Part shown: positions 33,302 to 42,098 of the stretch, piece after piece | Numbering within the stretch: position 1 is the first letter of the stretch | Layout: each line of letters begins with the position of its first letter | Assembly: GCF_030649675.1 (NCBI RefSeq) | Contig: NZ_JAUTDR010000005.1 | Span: forward strand, 1-64,000 | Length of the DNA: 64,000 bases | Direction of reading: 5' to 3' | From: Haliea sp. E1-2-M8 | GTDB lineage: Bacteria; Pseudomonadota; Gammaproteobacteria; Pseudomonadales; Halieaceae | Notes under the pieces: model-generated | What the model was told of the DNA's origin: nothing | Databases searched by the model: none | What the model saw: the letters and a program-made list of their open reading frames with translations, nothing else | Translations under genes and position numbers: made by a program

Positions 33302-35761
33302 ATGACTACAACACCGAACAGAAAGTCCCGCACCAGTTCGTCCTTTTCCCGCTCTCCGAGCCTGTCCCGCTCCGCCCTCGCCGCGGCGGTTTCTGCCGCG
33401 CTCCTGGCCGGCCCCATGGCCAGCCCCGCCCGCGCCCAGCTCGAGGAAATTATCGTTACCGCGACCAAGCGCGCGGAGTCGGTAATGGATGTGCCGCTGG
33501 CGGTGCAGGCCTTGTCGGGAGAGTTCCTGCGCGAGGTCAACCTGGATGACATCAAGGATCTGGTGTCCTTCACCCCGGGGGTAACCGGCAATTCCAAGGA
33601 CAGCTTCCTCGACACCATCCGGGTGCGTGGCATCGTCACCAACGATTTCGGCAACGGTGGCGACCCGTCTCTGGGGGTCTACAAGAACGGTTTTTACCAG
33701 GGGCGCAATGGCTCCGCGGTCACCAGCCTGTTTGACCTCGACCGCGCCGAGATCCTGCGCGGGCCGCAGGGTTTCCTGTTCGGGCGCAACTCAATTTCGG
33801 GCGCCTTCAGCGTCTTCACCACCAAGCCGGTGCGCGGCGACAGTGATGCCTACGTGGATGTGCGGGTCGGCGAGCGCGGCGTTTTCACCGGCGAGGCGGC
33901 CGGCAATATCGACATCGGCGATTCCTTCGCCGTGCGGATCGCGGGCTACCACTCGGAAGAAGATGGCTACGTTACCAACATCGCCACCGGCAACAAGTTC
34001 ATCAAGCACAACAAGGATGCCTTGCGTTTAACCGGGGTCTACGACAACGGCGGCGCCCTCGATGCCACCGTGTTCCTGGAGTACGAAGACCGCAAGCAGT
34101 CCGGCACCATCTACCGCGCCACCGGCAACGCGGGCTCCTTTGCCCTGCTGGAGGACATCTACGGTGAGATCGAAGTGCCCTCCGATCCGCGCAAGATCAA
34201 CATCGATGAACCGGACAACGGCGTTTTCGAAACCGGCGAGATCTACAGTGTCGGCCTCGAAGCAAACTACGACATGGGCTGGGCGAGGGTCACCTCGCTT
34301 ACCAACTACAAGGATCACGACTACCGCTACACCGAGGATTTTGACGGCACCCCGCTGACCATTTTCAATTACGAACAGATCCAGTCCGGCGAGTATTTCG
34401 AGCAGGAGATCCGGCTGACATCGCAGAATGACGGCATGTTCAACTGGTATACCGGCGTCTCCTATTACCGCGAGGAAATCGACACCCTGTTCCTGGGCCA
34501 GCAGGACGAGGACCTGTACTGCAACGTCTACTGGGGCGACACCTGCGAGGGCGTATTCGACTACTACAATAACGCCTACGACGGCGCCTACGCCTATGTG
34601 CTGTACGACTACTTCGGCACCTACGACTGGCAGGCCAGCCCTACCGGACGCATGGACGACTGGAACCGCACCCGGGGCGTGTTCCAGGGCTGGGCCGCCT
34701 ACCTCGACTTGAGCTTCCGCTTCAGCGAGAAGCTGGATGCCAGCATTGGCGTACGCTACAACGACGACGAGAAGCGCATGTCCCAGGAAGTGCTGACAGC
34801 GCTGAATCCCAGCCCGGTACTGGGCAACCGGGTCCAGACCGGCTTCACTACTCCCGACGGGCCGGTAGAGGACACCCGGGACTGGACCAAGCCGACCTGG
34901 CGCGCGGCCCTGAACTACCGGCCCGTCGACGACATGCTGTTTTACGGCACCATCACCACCGGCCACAAACAGGGCGGTTTCAACAGCTTCAAAGTGATAC
35001 CCGACGGTCTCTGGGGAACGATCGAGGCCCGCCCCGGCACTCATGTGCCCGGCTCCTTCGACGAGGAGAGCGTGATCTCCTACGAGATTGGCTACAAGGG
35101 CACTCACCTGGACGGCCGCAGCCAGGTCCAGCTCAACGCGTTTATCTACGAGTATGAAGACCTCCAGGCCACCTGCGGCATTCCCGGCCAGCCGGGGGTA
35201 GTGATCTGCAACGTCGGTACGGTGGACGCCCAGGGCGTCGAGGCAACCTGGAACTTCTCCCTCAACGAAAACTGGCGCCTCGGCGCCGGCGGCTCCTGGT
35301 TCGATAGCGAGGCAACCGGTATCCAGGCCTTCTGCTCCGAGGGCGAGCGTGTCTTTGACGACGTCAACGCCTGCGAAGGCGAACCCATGCCGGGCACCCC
35401 GGAATACACCTTCTACGCCATGCTGGATGGCCAGTTCCCGGTCGGCCATGGCGCCTGGTTCGGCAACCTCGCGTTCAGCTGGGAAGACGAAGCCCGCGCC
35501 AGCTACCTGCCGCTGACCCCGGAGAGCACCGACTTCCCGGAAGGCAACCGCCTGCGCAGCGACTGGAGTGAACTGCAGGGCCTGGTGGGTTACCGCTCCG
35601 ACGACGGCTGGTCCCTGGCTCTGTACGTGGAAAACATCTTCGATGAGGAGTACTTCGACTCCAGCGGCAGCGGTGGCAACCCCAACAACCCCTACGTGCA
35701 GACGGACATCAGCCCCAGTCGGCCTCGCACCGCGGGAATGCGCTTCAATTATTCATTCTAG
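33302..35761 (+). CDS. TonB-dependent receptor of the amine-oxidation locus
   Basis: An 819-residue outer membrane receptor. The signal peptide ends around ARAQ (about 46); the plug begins EEIIVTATKRAESVMDVPLAV; the barrel ends AGMRFNYSF. A loop around residues 405-450 is very rich in Tyr, Asp and Asn and contains two cysteines, giving a strongly acidic and aromatic surface that could suit a cationic ligand. It is 14 bases from the Tat-exported flavoprotein gene. Together with the antiporter and cupin it forms one apparent operon, so its ligand is probably the substrate of that enzyme. Confidence 0.88.
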   Translation: MTTTPNRKSRTSSSFSRSPSLSRSALAAAVSAALLAGPMASPARAQLEEIIVTATKRAESVMDVPLAVQALSGEFLREVNLDDIKDLVSFTPGVTGNSKDSFLDTIRVRGIVTNDFGNGGDPSLGVYKNGFYQGRNGSAVTSLFDLDRAEILRGPQGFLFGRNSISGAFSVFTTKPVRGDSDAYVDVRVGERGVFTGEAAGNIDIGDSFAVRIAGYHSEEDGYVTNIATGNKFIKHNKDALRLTGVYDNGGALDATVFLEYEDRKQSGTIYRATGNAGSFALLEDIYGEIEVPSDPRKINIDEPDNGVFETGEIYSVGLEANYDMGWARVTSLTNYKDHDYRYTEDFDGTPLTIFNYEQIQSGEYFEQEIRLTSQNDGMFNWYTGVSYYREEIDTLFLGQQDEDLYCNVYWGDTCEGVFDYYNNAYDGAYAYVLYDYFGTYDWQASPTGRMDDWNRTRGVFQGWAAYLDLSFRFSEKLDASIGVRYNDDEKRMSQEVLTALNPSPVLGNRVQTGFTTPDGPVEDTRDWTKPTWRAALNYRPVDDMLFYGTITTGHKQGGFNSFKVIPDGLWGTIEARPGTHVPGSFDEESVISYEIGYKGTHLDGRSQVQLNAFIYEYEDLQATCGIPGQPGVVICNVGTVDAQGVEATWNFSLNENWRLGAGGSWFDSEATGIQAFCSEGERVFDDVNACEGEPMPGTPEYTFYAMLDGQFPVGHGAWFGNLAFSWEDEARASYLPLTPESTDFPEGNRLRSDWSELQGLVGYRSDDGWSLALYVENIFDEEYFDSSGSGGNPNNPYVQTDISPSRPRTAGMRFNYSF

Positions 35762-35775
35762 GCGAGGTTTGTGAT

Positions 35776-37683
35776 ATGGCTGAGCGCCTCAGGATCACCC
35801 GCCGGGACTTTCTCGGTGGCCTTGCCGTCGGTGTCGGCGCCACGGCGCTGTCTCCATTGGAACTGTGGGCCCAGTCCAGTGGCTCCGTTGCAGGCAACAG
35901 TTATCCGCCGCTGCTGAGCGGCCTGCGCGGCAGCCATGCCGGCTCCTTCGAAGTGGCCCACGCCGTGTCCTGGCAGGGCGTGCGCTATCCGGTGCCGCAG
36001 GAGCAGACCGAAGCCAGCTATGATCTCGTGGTGGTCGGCGGCGGAATCTCGGGGCTGGCTGCGGCCTGGTTTTATCGCCAGCAGGCGGGGCCAGAGGCCC
36101 GCATCCTGATTCTGGACAACCACGATGATTTTGGCGGCCACGCCAAACGCAACGAGTTCGAGGTTGGCGGTCAGCGCCTGATCGGCTACGGCGGCAGCCA
36201 GTCCATCGACACACCCTCCAGCTACTCCCCGGTCGCCGCCGGACTGCTGCGCGACCTGGGCATCCACACCGAGCGCTTCTACGACTACTTCGACCAGGAG
36301 TATTTCGCCAGGCGCGAACTCGGTACCGGGCTCTATTTCAGTGCCAGTCGCTACGGCACCGCGGCCACGCGGCCCCACTTCAAGCCACCGCGCTGGCAGG
36401 GCGGCAAGTCAATCGACGACACAGAGCTGGGTGCCATCATCGGCAGCTATCCGCTACCGGAAGCTGCCCGCGCGACATTGATCGAGCTACTCACCGCTCC
36501 GCGAGACCACCTTCCGGGCCTCAGCCGGGAGGAGAAAATCGCCTTCCTGCGCAGTACCAGCTACCGGGATTTCCTGCTGCAAACCGTGCGGGCCCCGGAG
36601 CCAGTCTACTTGCTGCTGCGGGATAGCATGCGCGGCTTGTGGGGCGTCGGCTATGACGCCCTGTCGGCCCTGGAAGGATATCGCTACGGCGCCCCGGGCA
36701 CGGAGGGTCTCGGCATCGGTGCCCTGCAGGAGGACAAGGCCGATCACCAGTCCGAGCCCTATATTTTCCACTTCCCCGACGGCAATGCGGGTGTGGCCAG
36801 GGCGCTGGTTCGCCAGCTTATTCCCGCTGCCCTCCCCGGTTCCGGCATGGAAGATCTGGTACTGCCAAAGGTGGACTATGCGGCCCTGGACCGCCGCGAC
36901 AACAGTACCCGCCTGCGCCTCAACAGCACCGCCGTGGAGGCCCGCCACAGTAGCGACGGCAAGTTCGTGGACGTCACTTACGTCACCGGCGGCGAAGTCC
37001 ATCGGGTGCGGGGCAAGCACACGGTCATGGCCTGTTACAACAACATCCTGCCGCACATTGTCCCCGAGTTGCCCGCGGAGCAGGTGGAGGCGCTGGGCTA
37101 CGCCAGCAAGGTGCCGCTGGTCTACATCAGTATCGCAGTGCGCAACTGGCGCGCCTTTGCCGAACTCGGCTTCAGCCATATCAGCGTGCCGCAGCCGGAG
37201 CTGATGCACAGCTTCGGCCTGGACTTCCCGGTCTCCATGGGCGGCTACCAGGTGGTGCGCGATCCAGACCAACCTACTATCCTGCACGGCAGCTATGTGC
37301 CGACCGTTCCGGAGCAGGGCTTCAGCCCCATTGAGCAGCACATTCGCGGGCGCCGGGCCCTGTACGAAATGTCTTTCGAGCAGTTCGAGAAGCCTGTTGT
37401 CAGCCAGCTGCAGGGCGCCCTGGGAGCGGGCGGCTTTGACGCCGCGCGGGACATCGCCGGCATCACCGTCAACCGCTGGCCCCACGGCTACGCCTACGAG
37501 TACAACGAGCTGTTCGACCCGGTGGCTTATGGCCCGGGGCACGGCCCGCATCTGCTGGGTGCGCGTCAGCTCGGCCGCATCTCCATCGCCAACTCGGACG
37601 CCTCGGCCTATGCCTACGTCAACGGCGCCATCGATGCCGCCTGGCGGGCGGTACAGGAACAAACCGGCTCGGTAGCGGGGTAA
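35776..37683 (+). CDS. Tat-exported FAD oxidoreductase, spermidine dehydrogenase-like
   Basis: A 635-residue flavoprotein. A twin-arginine signal (TRRDFLGG, residues 8-15) directs it folded to the periplasm. VVGGGISGLAAAW (about 86) binds FAD, and NHDDFGGHAKRNEF with IGYGGSQSIDTPSSYS are typical of the spermidine dehydrogenase-like family. A similar periplasmic enzyme in Pseudomonas oxidises spermidine with quinone or other acceptors. The actual substrate here is unproven. It follows a TonB receptor and precedes an NhaC-type carrier by six bases, so a scavenging role for an amine is inferred. Confidence 0.78.
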   Translation: MAERLRITRRDFLGGLAVGVGATALSPLELWAQSSGSVAGNSYPPLLSGLRGSHAGSFEVAHAVSWQGVRYPVPQEQTEASYDLVVVGGGISGLAAAWFYRQQAGPEARILILDNHDDFGGHAKRNEFEVGGQRLIGYGGSQSIDTPSSYSPVAAGLLRDLGIHTERFYDYFDQEYFARRELGTGLYFSASRYGTAATRPHFKPPRWQGGKSIDDTELGAIIGSYPLPEAARATLIELLTAPRDHLPGLSREEKIAFLRSTSYRDFLLQTVRAPEPVYLLLRDSMRGLWGVGYDALSALEGYRYGAPGTEGLGIGALQEDKADHQSEPYIFHFPDGNAGVARALVRQLIPAALPGSGMEDLVLPKVDYAALDRRDNSTRLRLNSTAVEARHSSDGKFVDVTYVTGGEVHRVRGKHTVMACYNNILPHIVPELPAEQVEALGYASKVPLVYISIAVRNWRAFAELGFSHISVPQPELMHSFGLDFPVSMGGYQVVRDPDQPTILHGSYVPTVPEQGFSPIEQHIRGRRALYEMSFEQFEKPVVSQLQGALGAGGFDAARDIAGITVNRWPHGYAYEYNELFDPVAYGPGHGPHLLGARQLGRISIANSDASAYAYVNGAIDAAWRAVQEQTGSVAG

Positions 37684-37689
37684 GGAGGC

Positions 37690-39060
37690 ATGGAAGCTCC
37701 TGCGTTGGGCGCGGTCGCGGTCATCCCCACCCTGCTGGTGTTTGGTCTCGCCATCTGGAGCCGCAGACCGATCGAGTCACTGATCAGCGGTTCCCTGTTG
37801 GGGCTGGTCATCCTGCACGGTGCGGGCTTTGTTGGTGGCCTTGCCGAAACCTCACTGCGGGTCCTGACTGACGAGGATGTGGCCTGGGTCATCCTGGTCT
37901 GTGGCTTCATGGGCAGCCTGATCGGGCTGCTGATCCGCACGGGAGCCACCCGGGCCTTCACCGCCCGCCTGACCCGGCTGGTGCACAGCCAGAAGTCCGC
38001 CCTCTTCACCACCTGGGGCCTGGGTATCTTCATGTTCGTCGACGACTATCTGAACTCCCTGGCGGTGGGCGCCGCCATGCGCGACATTTCTGACAAGTTC
38101 CGCATTTCCCGGGAAAAGCTGGCCTATGTTGTGGATTCCACTGCGGCGCCGATCAGTGTCATCATTCCCTACTCGACCTGGGGTGCGTTCTTCGGCGGCC
38201 TGCTGGTCGCCAACGGGGTGGCGGAAGAAGGTCAGGGATTGACGGTCTATATCCAGTCCATCCCCTACATGCTCTACGCCTGGATTGCGGTATTCCTGGT
38301 ACCCGTGGTCATCGCCGGGTTTCTGCCCGCGCTCGGACCGATGCGGGCCGCGGAACAGCGGGCCTTTGAAACCGGGGTCACGGTACCGCCGGAGGCGGCC
38401 AAGATCGAGGAGGCGAACAACGCCATTGTTCCCAAGGAAGGCTCAAACCCCGGCCTCGCAATGTTCGTGCTGCCAATGCTGACCCTCGTGTTCGCCACCA
38501 TGTACTTCGACAACGATTTCCTGGTCGGCATCTATCTGACTATGGGCGTTACCGTTGTCGCCATCCTGGGGCTGCGGATACTGGACTTGCACGACACCTT
38601 CGATACTGTGATAGACGGCTTCAAGACCATGCTGGAGCCCCTCGCTGTGCTGGTTGCCGCATTCATCCTCAAGGATGTGAACGACGCCCTGGGCCTGCCG
38701 GCGCTGGTGGTGGCTACGGTGGAGCCGCTGCTGACCCCGGAACTGCTGCCGGCGATCATTTTTGTCAGCATGGGGCTGGTGTCATTCATGACCGGCTCCA
38801 ACTGGGGCGTGTTCGTGATCATCCTGCCCATAGTCACCGCCCTCTCCCAGAATCTGGGCGCGGACATGACCCTGGTGATCGGCGCCACCCTGTCCGCCAG
38901 CACCTTTGGCAGCCACGCCTGCTTCTATTCGGACGCCACAGTGCTCACCTCCCAGGCCACCGGCTGTACACCATTGCAGCACGCCCTGACCCAACTCCCC
39001 TATGCGCTGATCGCCGCCGCCATTACGGTGGCAGGCTACCTGGCCATAGGTTATCTGTGA
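37690..39060 (+). CDS. NhaC-family Na+/H+ antiporter or carrier
   Basis: A 456-residue inner membrane transporter with about eleven to twelve helices. It has the NhaC-type blocks CGFMGSLIGLLIRTGATRAF, GIFMFVDDYLNSLAVGAAMRDI and TAAPISVIIPYSTW, and SNWGVFVIILPI near the end. NhaC relatives exchange Na+ for H+ or for organic ions such as lactate and malate. Its position between a periplasmic amine-oxidising enzyme and a cupin suggests it carries a product of that enzyme. The ATG has a strong AAGGAGG ribosome binding site. Confidence 0.85.
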   Translation: MEAPALGAVAVIPTLLVFGLAIWSRRPIESLISGSLLGLVILHGAGFVGGLAETSLRVLTDEDVAWVILVCGFMGSLIGLLIRTGATRAFTARLTRLVHSQKSALFTTWGLGIFMFVDDYLNSLAVGAAMRDISDKFRISREKLAYVVDSTAAPISVIIPYSTWGAFFGGLLVANGVAEEGQGLTVYIQSIPYMLYAWIAVFLVPVVIAGFLPALGPMRAAEQRAFETGVTVPPEAAKIEEANNAIVPKEGSNPGLAMFVLPMLTLVFATMYFDNDFLVGIYLTMGVTVVAILGLRILDLHDTFDTVIDGFKTMLEPLAVLVAAFILKDVNDALGLPALVVATVEPLLTPELLPAIIFVSMGLVSFMTGSNWGVFVIILPIVTALSQNLGADMTLVIGATLSASTFGSHACFYSDATVLTSQATGCTPLQHALTQLPYALIAAAITVAGYLAIGYL

Positions 39061-39103
39061 GTAAAAAGCTTATCTGTAAGTCACCCGCAACTGGAGAACG
39101 ACC

Positions 39104-39553
39104 ATGAGAAAACTTGCTACCCTGACCTGCATCGCCGCACTCGCGTCCTTTATCGGCGCCCCAGCCCTGGCCGAGGACACGCCACTGCCCGCGAAGATGA
39201 CCGCCGAAGACATGAGCGGCACCATGTTTGAACGCGAGGACACCACCCGTACCGAACGCAATGGCCACACCGTGCTGGATGTGACTTCGCTCCTGAGCAG
39301 CGACGGCAAGTTCGGCTCCGGGCTGTATCGCGCCGGGCCCTCGCGCTTTGCAATCGACGAGCCCTACGGCGTGGATGAATTCATGTACTTCCTCGAGGGC
39401 GGCGTTACCCTGACTTCCGCCGACGGCAGCGTGCTGGAGGTCAATGCCGGGGAAGCGGTTACCCTGCCCAAGGAATGGACCGGCGTCTGGGAAACCGAAG
39501 GCTACACCAAGATCTGGGTGATCTATTCCGAGGACGGCTCCGGGCTCCAGTAA
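39104..39553 (+). CDS. Secreted cupin-domain protein
   Basis: A 149-residue protein with a signal peptide (CIAALASFIGAPALA, cut near residue 23). It has a single cupin domain of the Cupin_3/ureidoglycine aminohydrolase type, with the strands YGVDEFMYFLEGGVTLTSADGS and AGEAVTLPKEWTGVWET. The usual cupin histidines are replaced (YGVDEF lacks a His-X-His), so metal binding may be lost or altered. It ends the apparent operon. Function unknown; ligand binding or handling of an oxidation product in the periplasm is a guess. Confidence 0.75.
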   Translation: MRKLATLTCIAALASFIGAPALAEDTPLPAKMTAEDMSGTMFEREDTTRTERNGHTVLDVTSLLSSDGKFGSGLYRAGPSRFAIDEPYGVDEFMYFLEGGVTLTSADGSVLEVNAGEAVTLPKEWTGVWETEGYTKIWVIYSEDGSGLQ

Positions 39554-39565
39554 CAGCCCCCATTC

Positions 39566-39586
39566 CCCGGGAGCGTCGCTCCCGGG
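39566..39586 (+). terminator. GC hairpin after the cupin gene
   Basis: A perfect 9-pair stem (CCCGGGAGC with GCTCCCGGG) and GTC loop lies just after the stop. A T-run is missing, so Rho-independent function is uncertain. Confidence 0.5.
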
Positions 39587-39596
39587 CATTGCCGCA

Positions 39597-39643
39597 CACC
39601 TGGCCGGCCGCCTTGCCGGCCGCGCACCTGGCCGGCCGCCTTG
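39597..39643. repeat. Pair of 19-base direct repeats
   Basis: The same 19 bases, CACCTGGCCGGCCGCCTTG, occur at 39597-39615 and 39625-39643. They contain the palindrome GGCCGGCC. They lie between the cupin and thiolase genes. Confidence 0.8.
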
Positions 39644-39744
39644 AGTCAGCCCGCGGTCTGTGGCCTAATGTGCCCCCGTTTCAGGGGGCATGCGGCCGCG
39701 CAGGCTGCGCCCAAACGCACTCACCAGCAGCCGGAAAGTACACT

Positions 39745-40926
39745 ATGAGCAATAATTCTGTCGTTATCATCAACGGTGCCCGCACCCCCATGGGTGGCCT
39801 CCAGGGCAGTCTTGCCACCCTCACCGCAGCGCAACTCGGCAGCACGGCCATTGCTGCCGCCCTGGCACGCAGCGGCGTTGCCGCCGACGATGTCGATGAA
39901 ATTTTCATGGGCTGCGTACTCCCCGCGGGCCTCAAGCAGGGCCCGGCCCGACAGGCCGCCCGCGGCGCTGGAATTCCCGACGCCGCCGGCGCGGTCACCC
40001 TGAACAAACTGTGCGGCAGTGGCATGCAGGCCACCATATTCGGCTTTGACAGCATTGTCGCCGGCACCAACCAGGTGGTCGTCACCGGCGGCATGGAGAG
40101 CATGAGCAATGCGCCGCACCTGCTGCCCGGCGCCCGTGCCGGCGTGCGCACGGGCCACGCCAAACTGCTGGACCACATGTTTACAGACGGCCTGGAAGAC
40201 GCCGACAGCGGCCGCGCCATGGGCAGCTTCGCCCAGGAAACCGCTGATTCCCGCGGCCTGACCCGGGAGCAGATGGACGCCTTCGCCGTGGAGTCCCTGA
40301 CCCGCGCCAAGCGCGCCATCGAAGACGGCTCCCTGCAGGCGGAAACGGCTCCGGTCACGGTCACCACCCGCGCCGGGGAATTGGTAGTCAGTGACGACGA
40401 GCAGCCGCACAAGGCCGCGATCGACAAGATACCCAATCTGCGTCCGGCCTTCTCCGCGGACGGCACCATCACCGCCGCCAACAGCAGCTCGATCTCCGAT
40501 GGCGCCAGCGCCCTGGTGCTGATGAACGGCAGCGAAGCAGAAAGCCGCGGCCTCAAGCCCATGGCCCGGATTGTCGCCCACGCCCGCCACAGCCAACACC
40601 CGTCGGAGTTCACCATTGCGCCGATCGGCGCGGTCAACAAGCTGTTTGCCAAGACCGGCTGGACCGCGGCCGATGTAGATCTGTTCGAGATCAACGAAGC
40701 CTTCGCCATGGTGACCATGCTGGCGATGCAGGACCTGGGCCTGGACCACAACAAGGTCAACATTCACGGCGGCGCCTGCGCCCAGGGTCATCCCATCGGC
40801 TCTACCGGCTCGCGCATCATCGTCAGCCTGATGTACGCCCTGCAGAAGCTTGGCAAAAAGCGCGGCGTGGCCGCCCTCTGCATTGGCGGCGGCGAGGCCA
40901 CCGCGGTTGCGATTGAACTGATCTGA
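39745..40926 (+). CDS. Acetyl-CoA C-acetyltransferase (thiolase)
   Basis: A 393-residue biosynthetic/degradative thiolase. The nucleophilic cysteine is in KLCGSGMQA (about 89), the catalytic histidine in GACAQGHPIGSTG (about 350) and the second cysteine in ALCIGGGEA (about 379). It makes or splits acetoacetyl-CoA. The ATG at 39745 is chosen over upstream in-frame codons because it gives the normal SVVIINGARTP start and GGAAAG precedes it. RibB follows after 43 bases. Confidence 0.92.
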   Translation: MSNNSVVIINGARTPMGGLQGSLATLTAAQLGSTAIAAALARSGVAADDVDEIFMGCVLPAGLKQGPARQAARGAGIPDAAGAVTLNKLCGSGMQATIFGFDSIVAGTNQVVVTGGMESMSNAPHLLPGARAGVRTGHAKLLDHMFTDGLEDADSGRAMGSFAQETADSRGLTREQMDAFAVESLTRAKRAIEDGSLQAETAPVTVTTRAGELVVSDDEQPHKAAIDKIPNLRPAFSADGTITAANSSSISDGASALVLMNGSEAESRGLKPMARIVAHARHSQHPSEFTIAPIGAVNKLFAKTGWTAADVDLFEINEAFAMVTMLAMQDLGLDHNKVNIHGGACAQGHPIGSTGSRIIVSLMYALQKLGKKRGVAALCIGGGEATAVAIELI

Positions 40927-40969
40927 GACTGATACGGCGGGCCAGCGCTCGCCGCTTCCGAGGCGCCCC

Positions 40970-42082
40970 ATGGCACTGAGCAGCATTCCCGACATACTCG
41001 ACGATATTCGCGCCGGGAAAATGGTTATCCTGATGGATGACGAAGATCGCGAGAACGAAGGCGACCTGATTATTGCCGCGGAAGCGGTCACCCCCGAGAT
41101 CATCACGTTCTTTTCCAGCGAGGCCTGCGGCCTGATCTGCATGCCGATCACCGAGGAGCGGGCGCGGCAACTGCAGCTGCCGCTGATGGTGCGCGACAAC
41201 CGCTCGCAGCACGAAACCAACTTCACCGTGTCCATCGACGCCGCCGAGCGCAAGGGGCCGGGCATCAGCTCGGTACAGCGCGCCCACACCGTGCGCCAGG
41301 CCGTGGCCGCGGATGCCAGGCCGGCGGACATCATCCAGCCGGGGCACATTTTTCCGCTGGTGGCCAAGCCCGGCGGTGTCCTGCGCCGCGCCGGCCACAC
41401 GGAAGCGGGGGTGGACCTGGCGCGCATGGCGGGCTTTGAACCCGCCGCCCTGATCGTGGAAATCATGAATGAAGACGGCACCATGGCGCGGCGGCCGCAG
41501 TTGGAAGTGTTTGCCGAGCGCCACGGCCTGCACATGGGTACCATAGCCGACCTGATCGAGTATCGCTCGCTGCACGAACAGTCCATTGACCTGAGTGACA
41601 GCAAGACCGTAAACACTGAATTCGGCGAGTTCCAGTTGCACACCTTCAGCGATCTGATCGACGACACCCTGCACTACGCGCTCACCCGCGGCACACTGGC
41701 CGAGGACACCGCTACCCTGGTGCGGGTTCAAACGGTGAGCATGCTGCGGGATGTCATTGGCACCGTGATTAGGGACCAGGCTGCCGGCTGGACCTGCCGC
41801 CGCGCCCTGGAGTGCATCGCCCGCGAAGGTAGCGGCGCGCTGGTGCTGATCGGGCAACCGGTCAGCGCTGCCCAGGCCCTGGCGGACGTGGTCCAGTTTC
41901 CGGATCCCCCGACCGTCACCGGCAGCAGCACCGGCGGCGTCGGCAATTATCGGGTAATCGGCACCGGGGCGCAGATTCTGAAGCGTCTGGGTATTGGCCA
42001 GATGCGCCTGATGTCGGCGCCAGTGCGCTTCAACGCACTCTCCGGCTTCAACCTGGTGGTCACTGAATTCGTTCAGCCTTGA
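40970..42082 (+). CDS. ribB: RibB (DHBP synthase) with degenerate GTP cyclohydrolase II domain
   Basis: A 370-residue protein. The first 200 residues are a complete 3,4-dihydroxy-2-butanone 4-phosphate synthase with DDEDRENEGDL and HTEAGVDLARMAG, a step of riboflavin synthesis. The C-terminal 160 residues have the GTP cyclohydrolase II fold (starting FQLHTFSDLIDDTLHYAL) but lack the zinc-binding cysteine cluster ECLTGD...RCDCG expected of an active enzyme; that region reads LVRVQTVSMLRDV. Only RibB activity is therefore expected, as in many proteobacterial RibBA-like proteins. It is unlinked to other riboflavin genes here. Confidence 0.9.
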   Translation: MALSSIPDILDDIRAGKMVILMDDEDRENEGDLIIAAEAVTPEIITFFSSEACGLICMPITEERARQLQLPLMVRDNRSQHETNFTVSIDAAERKGPGISSVQRAHTVRQAVAADARPADIIQPGHIFPLVAKPGGVLRRAGHTEAGVDLARMAGFEPAALIVEIMNEDGTMARRPQLEVFAERHGLHMGTIADLIEYRSLHEQSIDLSDSKTVNTEFGEFQLHTFSDLIDDTLHYALTRGTLAEDTATLVRVQTVSMLRDVIGTVIRDQAAGWTCRRALECIAREGSGALVLIGQPVSAAQALADVVQFPDPPTVTGSSTGGVGNYRVIGTGAQILKRLGIGQMRLMSAPVRFNALSGFNLVVTEFVQP

Positions 42083-42098
42083 GCGGAGCCCAGGGCGC

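Noticed and set aside
34028-35449. 473-residue open frame antisense to the second TonB receptor
   Set aside because: Val/Ala/Gly-rich shadow of the barrel coding sequence; no ribosome binding site or motif.
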